DNA of 10,231 nt from an uncultured Erysipelotrichaceae bacterium. GTDB taxonomy: Bacteria; Bacillota_I; Bacilli_A; Erysipelotrichales; Coprobacillaceae. The translations under genes and the position numbers were made by a program. The notes under the pieces are model-generated. The model worked only from the letters and a program-made list of their open reading frames with translations. It was not told the origin of the DNA and searched no databases. This document shows positions 5,666-10,231 of the stretch, in pieces; position 1 is the stretch's first letter; each line of letters starts with the position of its first letter. The stretch is taken from assembly GCA_900317015.1 (NCBI GenBank), contig ONFH01000198.1, forward strand, positions 1-10,231, written 5' to 3'.

Positions 5666-7816
5666 ATGAATCAGGATATTATTTTAGAAACGGCTCAAAA
5701 GCTAGCCATTAAAAAAGAACAGGTCGAGAATGTCTTGAGCCTGTTAGAAGAAGGGGCAACGGTTCCTTTTATTGCCCGTTATCGTAAAGAGAGAACCGGC
5801 GGTCTTGATGAAGATCAGATCCGTGAGATCTCTCAGATCTATGAATATAGTGTCAATTTATTAAAACGAAAAGAAGACGTCATTCGTCTGATCGAAGAAA
5901 AAGGCATGATGAATGACGAATTAAAGAAAAATATTATGAAGGCCGAGAAGCTTTCTGAAGTTGAAGACTACTATCGTCCGTATAAAGAAAAGAAGAAGAC
6001 AAAAGCCACAGCGGCCAAAGCCAAGGGTCTTGAACCTTTAGCTAAAGCCATCATGAAACTGCCAAGAAATGGTGATCTGCATCTTTTAGCAAAGCCTTAT
6101 ATCAATGATGATGTTAAGACCACGGAAGAAGCACTTGCCGGGGCCAGTGATATCATTGCGGAAAATATTGCGGATGAAGTGGATTATCGTAAGTATACGC
6201 ATAAAGAGATCTTTAACTATGGCTTCATTGAGACTAAAGTGAAGAAGAATGCGAAAGATGAAAAGCACACGTATGAAAAATATTATGAATATCGTGAAAA
6301 GGTCAAATATATTGCCAACCACCGTATTCTTGCCATCAATCGTGCCGAAAAGGAAAAGGTGATCAATGTCTCATTTGATTACAATGAAGACTTCTGTACG
6401 AATTATATCTTAAAGAAAGTGTTGAATTGTAAGCATACGGCTTATGAAGATTTCCTTAAGGCCGCTGTTGAAGATGCCTTCAAACGTTTGATCGCTCCTT
6501 CTGTGGAACGTGAAGTGCGTAATGAATTAACAGAAAGAGCTCATACGGCTTCATTGAAGGTCTTCAGTTTAAACTTAGAACATTTATTGATGCAGCCACC
6601 GATGAAGGATATGTATGTATTAGGTCTAGACCCTGCTTTTCGAACGGGATGTAAGCTTGCAGCATTAGATCCAACAGGCAAAGTCTTAGCTATTGGCAAA
6701 GCCTTCATTACGATTCCTAAGAAAGACTATTCCAAGGATGAGAAAGTCATTTTAGATATGATCAATAAATATCACATCCAGCTGATCTCCATTGGGAATG
6801 GGACTGCCTCTCGTGAATCAGAAGCCTTTATTGCCAAAATGATCAAGAAGTATCATTTAAATGTCAAATACGTGATCGTCTCTGAAGCTGGTGCCAGTGT
6901 TTATTCTGCTTCTAAGCTAGCTCAGGAAGAATTCCCGGATTATCATGTCGAAGAACGTTCTGCCGTTTCCATCGGTCGTCGTTTACAGGATCCATTGGCA
7001 GAATTGGTCAAGATCGAACCAAAAGCTATCTCTGTAGGTCAGTATCAGCATGATATGAACCAGAAGCAGTTGGGTGAACAGCTTGACTTCGTCGTTGAAA
7101 AAGTTGTTAACCAGGTCGGGGTCAATATTAATACGGCTTCACCATCCTTATTACAGTATGTGTCTGGTCTATCTAAAACAACGGCTAAAAACATTGTCGC
7201 CTATCGTGAAGAGAATGGCCCATTTACCAACCGTAAGGAGATCAAGAACGTGAGCAAGCTTGGTCCTAAGAGTTATGAACAGTCCGTTGGGTTCTTACGT
7301 ATCTTAAATGGTCAGAATATTTTTGATGAAACACCAATTCATCCCGATAACTATGATGATGCCGCTAAACTGCTTGATTACATTGGCTTAAAGAAAGAAG
7401 ATCTTGGGACGAGTGCCATGAAAGAAGCTTTAGCTGATTTCAATATGGAAAAGGCCTGTGTTGATCTTGGCTTAGACCATTACTTAGTCGAAGACCTTTG
7501 TGCCGCTTTTGTCTCACCACATCGTACGCCACGTGACGACTATGCCGCTCCGGTCTTAAAATCAGATGTCTTAAGCATGGAAGACTTAAAGGTCGGCATG
7601 AAGTTACAGGGAACAGTTCGTAATGTCGTTGACTTTGGTGCCTTTGTGGATATCGGTTTGCATGAAGATGGTCTTGTTCATCGTTCAAAGATGAACCATG
7701 GCCGTATTCGTCATCCTTTAGATGTCGTTTCTGTTGGTGATGTCGTGGATGTCTGGGTCGTTGATGTCGATCTCAAGAAACAGCGTGTCTCTTTATCAAT
7801 GGATGAAATCAAATAA
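5666..7816 (+). CDS. tex: Tex family transcription accessory / RNA-binding protein
   Basis: At 716 residues this is close to the usual full length of Tex proteins. The N-terminal helical domain carries the family signature ATVPFIARYRKERTGGLDED (31-50). A YqgF/RNase H-like domain starts at VLGLDPAFRTGCK (318-330) and continues through SEAGASVYSASKLA (406-419) and RSAVSIGRRLQDPLAELVKI (431-450). A helix-hairpin-helix region follows (about 485-546: NINTASPSLL, GLSKTTAKNIV, KLGPKS). A C-terminal S1 RNA-binding domain spans about 642-713 (GMKLQGTVRNVVDFGAFVDI, then HRSKM and QRVSLSM). Tex is a cytoplasmic nucleic-acid-binding protein linked to transcription and RNA processing; its exact biochemical role is still debated. 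No domain is missing. It has its own promoter and terminator and looks monocistronic. The start is ATG 5666, set by the GAGGAGG site and by the -10 box lying over the upstream ATG. Confidence 0.96.
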   Translation: MNQDIILETAQKLAIKKEQVENVLSLLEEGATVPFIARYRKERTGGLDEDQIREISQIYEYSVNLLKRKEDVIRLIEEKGMMNDELKKNIMKAEKLSEVEDYYRPYKEKKKTKATAAKAKGLEPLAKAIMKLPRNGDLHLLAKPYINDDVKTTEEALAGASDIIAENIADEVDYRKYTHKEIFNYGFIETKVKKNAKDEKHTYEKYYEYREKVKYIANHRILAINRAEKEKVINVSFDYNEDFCTNYILKKVLNCKHTAYEDFLKAAVEDAFKRLIAPSVEREVRNELTERAHTASLKVFSLNLEHLLMQPPMKDMYVLGLDPAFRTGCKLAALDPTGKVLAIGKAFITIPKKDYSKDEKVILDMINKYHIQLISIGNGTASRESEAFIAKMIKKYHLNVKYVIVSEAGASVYSASKLAQEEFPDYHVEERSAVSIGRRLQDPLAELVKIEPKAISVGQYQHDMNQKQLGEQLDFVVEKVVNQVGVNINTASPSLLQYVSGLSKTTAKNIVAYREENGPFTNRKEIKNVSKLGPKSYEQSVGFLRILNGQNIFDETPIHPDNYDDAAKLLDYIGLKKEDLGTSAMKEALADFNMEKACVDLGLDHYLVEDLCAAFVSPHRTPRDDYAAPVLKSDVLSMEDLKVGMKLQGTVRNVVDFGAFVDIGLHEDGLVHRSKMNHGRIRHPLDVVSVGDVVDVWVVDVDLKKQRVSLSMDEIK

Positions 7817-7824
7817 TCAATTGG

Positions 7825-7855
7825 GACTCTTAGAATGATCTAAGGGTCTTTTTTT
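7825..7855 (+). terminator. Intrinsic terminator of tex
   Basis: GACTCTTAGA (7825-7834) pairs with TCTAAGGGTC (7839-7848) as a 10-bp stem with one G-T pair and loop ATGA, followed by seven T. It lies eight bases after the tex stop. Confidence 0.9.
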
Positions 7856-7883
7856 ACTCAGATGATAGTAGACTGAATAGATA

Positions 7884-7935
7884 AATGCTAAAAAAATAAA
7901 TAAAATTAGCACTTAAGACTTTACAATGCTAAAAA
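7884..7935. repeat. Direct repeat flanking the CIRCE-like core
   Basis: The 11-base sequence AATGCTAAAAA occurs at 7884-7894 and 7925-7935, 41 bases apart start to start, close to four helical turns. Each contains the TGCTAA half of a CIRCE site. The right copy forms the right arm of the operator at 7906-7932. Confidence 0.7.
7906..7932 (+). promoter_or_regulatory. CIRCE-like operator (predicted HrcA site)
   Basis: TTAGCACTT (7906-7914), a 9-base spacer and CAATGCTAA (7924-7932) match the CIRCE consensus TTAGCACTC-N9-GAGTGCTAA at 8/9 and 7/9 positions with the exact spacing. CIRCE is the binding site of the heat-shock repressor HrcA. It overlaps the -35 box of the promoter before three heat-shock genes, as expected for a repressor site. 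hrcA itself is not in the window. Confidence 0.75.
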
Positions 7936-7947
7936 TTGTGCTATTAT
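7920..7947 (+). promoter_or_regulatory. Promoter of the small heat-shock protein operon
   Basis: TTTACA (7920-7925, 5/6) and TATTAT (7942-7947, 5/6) are separated by 16 bases; ATTATA one base later gives a 17-base spacer. Transcription would start near 7954, leaving about 70 bases of unusually purine-rich leader with little obvious structure. Confidence 0.65.
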
Positions 7948-8024
7948 ATAGGTGTAATCAGAAAGGGTTACAAAGAAAGATAAAAAAGAAATAAGAAAAG
8001 AATAAAGAAAGGTGTGAATTTATT

Positions 8025-8408
8025 ATGTTAATGAATGATATGTTCGACGATTTCTTTGGCGATTCTTATAAAGAACCTAAAACAAACGCCATGTTATGTG
8101 ATGTTAGAGAAAAAGATGATGGCTACGAAATGAATCTGGCAATGCCAGGATATAAGAAAGAAGACATCAAGATCGATTTCACAGATGGTTATTTAAATAT
8201 TAATGCAGATTCTTCTAAAGATGTAGACGAAAAGAAAGAAGGTAAATTGATCCGTCAGGAACGTTACCATGGACATGTTTCAAGACGTTTCTATATTGGT
8301 AATGTGGATGAATCAAAGATCATCGCTGCTTTCGAAAATGGTGAATTAAAGATCTGCTTCCCTAAAGAAGAGAAAAAGGCTGTTGAAAGCAACATTGCCA
8401 TTGAATAA
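8025..8408 (+). CDS. Small heat-shock protein, Hsp20 family (first of three)
   Basis: This 127-residue sHSP should act as an ATP-independent holdase that keeps unfolding proteins soluble. It has a very short acidic N-terminal arm (MFDDFFGDS), an alpha-crystallin domain at about 22-112 with MPG at 40-42, LIRQERYHG at 75-83 and FENGELKI at 103-110, and a C-terminal IAI (124-126), the I-x-I type motif that links dimers into oligomers. It lacks the MRxLPR start of the two following paralogues. AAAGGTG (8008-8014) lies ten bases before ATG 8025, a longer spacer than for the next two genes. It is the first gene behind the CIRCE-like promoter and is 45 bp from the second. A Cys at 25 is conserved in all three copies. 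Confidence 0.93.
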   Translation: MLMNDMFDDFFGDSYKEPKTNAMLCDVREKDDGYEMNLAMPGYKKEDIKIDFTDGYLNINADSSKDVDEKKEGKLIRQERYHGHVSRRFYIGNVDESKIIAAFENGELKICFPKEEKKAVESNIAIE

Positions 8409-8436
8409 TTGTAATAATGAAATGCGAATTTATGAA

Positions 8437-8459
8437 TAAAGGAGTGTTGAATTATGAGA
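8437..8459 (+). repeat. Translation-start repeat, copy 1
   Basis: A 23-base stretch spanning the ribosome binding site (GGAGTG) and the first two codons of the second sHSP gene is identical to 8883-8905 before the third. The identity outside coding sequence suggests that the gene was duplicated with its leader. Confidence 0.85.
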
Positions 8460-8885
8460 CTTTTACCAAGAACTTTTGATGATTTATTTTATAATATGAA
8501 CGATGCATTTGATGATTTCTTCGATGATTCTTTTGTAGAACCAAGAAATGATACGATGTTATGTGATGTTCGTGAAAACGACAATGATTATGAAATGATT
8601 ATGAGTATGCCAGGCGTTGATAAGAACGACATTAAGATTGATTTGAATAATGGCTACTTAAATATTGCGGCACAAACTCATAACAATCATGATGAAAAAG
8701 ATGACGAAGGTCATCTGATCCGTCAGGAAAGATATGCTGGACAGGTTGCAAGAAGCTTCTATGTCGGCGACGATGTAAAGCCTGAAGATGTAAAGGCATC
8801 ATTTGATAATGGTGAATTACATTTACACTTACCAAAGAATAACAATCAGATTGAAAACAATGATCATTACATTGCCATTGAGTAA
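8454..8885 (+). CDS. Small heat-shock protein, Hsp20 family (second of three)
   Basis: This 143-residue paralogue is the longest of the three. It opens with MRLLPRTFDD and a longer, Asp- and Phe-rich N-terminal arm (LFYNMNDAFDDFFDDSF, about 11-27). The alpha-crystallin domain spans about 34-126, with MPG at 52-54, LIRQERYAG at 88-96, SFYVGDD at 101-107 and FDNGELHL at 117-124. The C-terminal tail is Asn-rich and ends in IAIE, keeping the I-x-I motif (140-142). The loop at about 74-86 (THNNHDEKDDEGH) and the tail differ most from the first and third copies, so this looks like the most diverged member and may favour different hetero-oligomers or clients. Cys37 matches the Cys of its paralogues. 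Its stop codon lies inside the second copy of the translation-start repeat. Confidence 0.93.
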   Translation: MRLLPRTFDDLFYNMNDAFDDFFDDSFVEPRNDTMLCDVRENDNDYEMIMSMPGVDKNDIKIDLNNGYLNIAAQTHNNHDEKDDEGHLIRQERYAGQVARSFYVGDDVKPEDVKASFDNGELHLHLPKNNNQIENNDHYIAIE

Positions 8886-8905
8886 AGGAGTGTTGAATTA
8901 TGAGA
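8883..8905 (+). repeat. Translation-start repeat, copy 2
   Basis: This is identical to 8437-8459. Here the first three bases are also the TAA stop of the second sHSP gene, so the second and third genes are separated by only 14 bases. Confidence 0.85.
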
Positions 8906-9310
8906 TTTTTACCTAGAAATAGAATGCATGATGTATTTGACGATTTCTTTGATGATGATTTCTTAACACCACATACGAATGCGATGTTATGCGATGTTCG
9001 TGAAACTGATCATGATTACATTTTGAACTTTGCGATGCCAGGCTTCAAGAAAGATGACATCAAGATCGCTTTGGACAACGGTTATTTAACGGTAACTGCT
9101 GAAGCGTCAAAAAATGATGATGAGAAGAATAAAGAAGGTAAGTTAGTTCGTCAGGAACGTTACCATGGTACATTGAAACGTAGTTTCTATGTTGGTGATG
9201 ACTATAAGAATGAGGACATCAAAGCTGCTTTCGATAACGGTGAATTAAAAGTTACGCTTGTCAAAGAGCCAAAACATGAAGAAAAGAAGAACTATATCGA
9301 CATTGGTTAA
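8900..9310 (+). CDS. Small heat-shock protein, Hsp20 family (third of three)
   Basis: This is a 136-residue sHSP. Its N-terminus MRFLPRNRMHDVFDDFFDDD mixes the basic start of the second copy with a shorter acidic-aromatic arm. The alpha-crystallin domain covers about 28-120, with MPG at 46-48, KEGKLVRQERYHG at 78-90, SFYVGDD at 95-101 and FDNGELKV at 111-118. The C-terminus ends in YIDIG, giving IDI (133-135) as the oligomer-linking motif. In the middle of the domain it resembles the first copy (KEGKL, QERYHG), while its leader and start match the second, so the trio may have been shaped by more than one duplication or by gene conversion. It is the last gene of the operon and a terminator follows 15 bases after the stop. 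Confidence 0.93.
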   Translation: MRFLPRNRMHDVFDDFFDDDFLTPHTNAMLCDVRETDHDYILNFAMPGFKKDDIKIALDNGYLTVTAEASKNDDEKNKEGKLVRQERYHGTLKRSFYVGDDYKNEDIKAAFDNGELKVTLVKEPKHEEKKNYIDIG

Positions 9311-9325
9311 TCACAATGGATGTTT

Positions 9326-9356
9326 GAGGCACAGTAAAATGTGCCTCTTTCTTTTT
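9326..9356 (+). terminator. Intrinsic terminator of the sHSP operon
   Basis: GAGGCACA (9326-9333) pairs with TGTGCCTC (9340-9347) as an 8-bp GC-rich stem with a 6-base loop, followed by TTTCTTTTT. Confidence 0.88.
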
Positions 9357-9361
9357 GCGTG

Positions 9362-9415
9362 TGAATCATCTAAAAGAAATAAATCAATGATTCATGGCCT
9401 ATGAGCCCCCCATGA
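9362..9415. repeat. Two inverted repeats upstream of the PrsW-like gene
   Basis: TGAATCAT (9362-9369) is mirrored by ATGATTCA (9387-9394) across 17 bases. Overlapping its right arm, TCATGG (9392-9397) is mirrored by CCATGA (9410-9415) across 12 bases. They lie between the sHSP terminator and the candidate promoter at 9426-9434, so one may be an operator. No repressor family can be assigned. Confidence 0.45.
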
Positions 9416-9425
9416 TCATATTTTG

Positions 9426-9434
9426 TGCTAGAAT
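9426..9434 (+). promoter_or_regulatory. Candidate extended -10 promoter for the PrsW-like gene
   Basis: TGCTAGAAT is an extended -10 box (TGn plus TAGAAT, 5/6). No -35 box is visible; the region 17 bases upstream is a run of C. A second perfect TATAAT lies at 9473-9478, also without a -35 box. Either would leave a leader of about 55-100 bases. Confidence 0.4.
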
Positions 9435-9503
9435 ACAAATAATGTTTAAAGAATGTAGAAGACAGAAAGTTTTATAATTCGCTTTTCCATTCTTTTTGTT
9501 TCT

Positions 9504-9527
9504 AAGGATGCTCGCATCCTTTGTTTT
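9504..9527 (+). other. Leader hairpin before the PrsW-like gene
   Basis: AAGGATG (9504-9510) pairs with CATCCTT (9515-9521) around loop CTCG and is followed by TGTTTT. The T-rich tail ends exactly at the ribosome binding site. It could be a weak attenuator or an mRNA 5' stabilising hairpin. Confidence 0.5.
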
Positions 9528-9534
9528 GGAGGTG
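9528..9534 (+). promoter_or_regulatory. Ribosome binding site deciding the PrsW-like start
   Basis: GGAGGTG lies six bases before ATG 9541. An in-frame TTG at 9496 would put the hairpin and this site inside the coding region and has no site of its own, so ATG 9541 is preferred. Confidence 0.8.
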
Positions 9535-9540
9535 CTCTTG

Positions 9541-10155
9541 ATGAAAAAACGAAATTTATCACTTTATGTATTTTATGTGATGTTAGCGCTGGGGATGATT
9601 GAAGAACTATCTGATGATGTGATCACTGGTTGTAAGAATATGGACGTGTTGCTTAAAAAACATGTGATCTTCTTTCTCTGTGCATTGATGTTGTTATCGT
9701 ATCTGGTTCCCTTTGCTTTGTTTATTGTCCATCTTTGTAAAAAGTGGCAGGTGCCAAAGAAGCTGGCTGTGATCTGTTTTGGATCTGGCTGGATGATCCC
9801 CGGATGGATCTGTGGTGATCTTAATGATGCAACAGAAGCCTTGATCAAGCATAGTAACGCGCTGATCAATAATGTCGTAGGGGCTTTTGAGCCCGCTTTG
9901 ATCGAAGAAACGCTGAAAGTCTTATTGGTCTTCTGGATCTTATTTCTATGGGGCAAGTTCATCAAAAAGCATATCTTTGAGGCTGGCATGAGCGTAGGTC
10001 TAGGCTTTCAGCTTGGTGAGGATCTCAATTATATTGTGGACACGATCACGCATCATGTGACATCAGCTTTTAAGGAAACGATCCTTGATCGTTTATCAAG
10101 CTGTCTGATCAGCCATACGATGTATACAGCTGTCATGGCCATGGGGATCTATTAA
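9541..10155 (+). CDS. PrsW-type intramembrane protease-like protein, apparently shortened
   Basis: This 204-residue protein is mostly hydrophobic, with helices at about 6-22, 42-65, 74-95, 115-138, 147-167 and 186-203. Three PrsW-like motifs are recognisable: EETLK (122-126, the paired acidic residues), a GLGFQLGEDLNY block (153-164) and SHTMYTAVMAMG (191-202). PrsW proteins cut membrane proteins such as anti-sigma factors. In B. subtilis PrsW, as I recall it, a further helix with an HGSYD motif follows and its His is required for activity. Here the protein stops right after the third motif, so that helix is missing and the enzyme may be inactive or need a partner. The stop is followed at once by a long hairpin, so insertion or rearrangement could have trimmed the gene. 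It could also be a distinct short family. Confidence 0.65.
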   Translation: MKKRNLSLYVFYVMLALGMIEELSDDVITGCKNMDVLLKKHVIFFLCALMLLSYLVPFALFIVHLCKKWQVPKKLAVICFGSGWMIPGWICGDLNDATEALIKHSNALINNVVGAFEPALIEETLKVLLVFWILFLWGKFIKKHIFEAGMSVGLGFQLGEDLNYIVDTITHHVTSAFKETILDRLSSCLISHTMYTAVMAMGIY

Positions 10156-10158
10156 AAA

Positions 10159-10207
10159 GGGCAGAGTACCACGTCCATATCTCTGATATGGGCGTGGATG
10201 AATGCCC
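10159..10207. other. Long imperfect hairpin at the right edge
   Basis: An inner 13-bp stem (10169-10181 with 10185-10197, one G-T pair, loop TCT) is enclosed by a 5/5 internal loop (GAGTA and ATGAA) and an outer stem GGGCA (10159-10163) with TGCCC (10203-10207). On the plus strand no T-tract follows. On the minus strand five T follow (complement of 10154-10158), so it could terminate a minus-strand gene lying to the right. It could also be the end of a mobile element or a repetitive palindrome. Confidence 0.75.
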
Positions 10208-10231
10208 CCTCACTGATTCTGAATATAAGAC

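Noticed and set aside
6086..6322. Minus-strand open frame inside tex
   Set aside because: Antisense shadow of a well-conserved gene; hydrophobic low-complexity product.
7440..7688. Minus-strand open frame under the tex HhH/S1 region
   Set aside because: Antisense shadow rich in His and Arg, with no family features.
7860..7960. CtsR operator (GGTCAAA repeats) before the sHSP operon
   Set aside because: No GGTCAAA heptads are present; only CIRCE-type halves are seen.
7954..8024. RNA thermometer in the first sHSP leader
   Set aside because: The leader is almost all purines and no pyrimidine stretch complementary to AAAGGTG is visible (no fourU or ROSE shape).
8632..8835. Minus-strand open frame inside the second sHSP gene
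   Set aside because: Antisense shadow of a clear sHSP gene.
9442..9477. Possible 11-residue leader peptide before the PrsW-like gene
   Set aside because: It has no ribosome binding site and no run of regulatory codons.
9496..9540. TTG-started extension of the PrsW-like protein
   Set aside because: The extension would cover a hairpin and the GGAGGTG site; ATG 9541 is a much better start.
9573..9989. 138-codon minus-strand open frame under the PrsW-like gene
   Set aside because: The plus strand carries recognisable motifs, helices and a ribosome binding site; the antisense product has none.
10152..10229. Minus-strand open frame entering from the right edge and stopping at 10152
   Set aside because: Only 25 codons are visible and they run through a hairpin, so coding cannot be separated from chance.

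Overview
The window looks like a chromosomal segment of a low-to-moderate GC Gram-positive bacterium (Bacillota). Strong AGGAGG-type ribosome binding sites, intrinsic terminators with T-tracts, a CIRCE-like heat-shock operator and the protein families present support this. The style of the proteins suggests the Erysipelotrichia or a relative, but that is an impression and not a sequence search.

Layout. 1-119 is the probable 3' end of an unidentified + strand gene. 202-2517 encodes a large soluble hybrid histidine kinase, followed after 14 bp by a glyoxalase-type VOC protein (2532-2900); the pair ends at a terminator. 2941-3444 is a small protein I do not recognise. 3516-4340 is a two-helix membrane-anchored TPR-like protein. 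4354-5526 on the minus strand is an AI-2E/PerM-family transporter, convergent with the TPR gene and sharing a bidirectional terminator. It is divergent from tex (5666-7816), a transcription accessory/RNA-binding protein. Three tandem small heat-shock proteins (8025-9310) follow behind a promoter carrying a CIRCE-like operator. 9541-10155 is a PrsW-type membrane protein that appears to lack its last conserved helix. The final 75 bases hold a long imperfect hairpin.

How the genes fit together. The clearest regulated unit is the sHSP trio. It has one promoter overlapping an HrcA-type operator, short spacers and one terminator after the third gene. The kinase and VOC protein are probably co-transcribed, but no partner regulator or HPt protein lies in the window. 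The other genes look like single housekeeping or membrane genes with their own signals. Several terminators sit directly on stop codons, giving very compact gene ends.

I see no CRISPR array, tRNA, rRNA, complete insertion sequence or phage gene, and no obviously new multi-gene system. The best leads are the multi-half-site heat-shock operator, the sHSP duplication, and the shortened PrsW protein next to the long hairpin at the right edge. No gene-free stretch exceeds about 230 bases.
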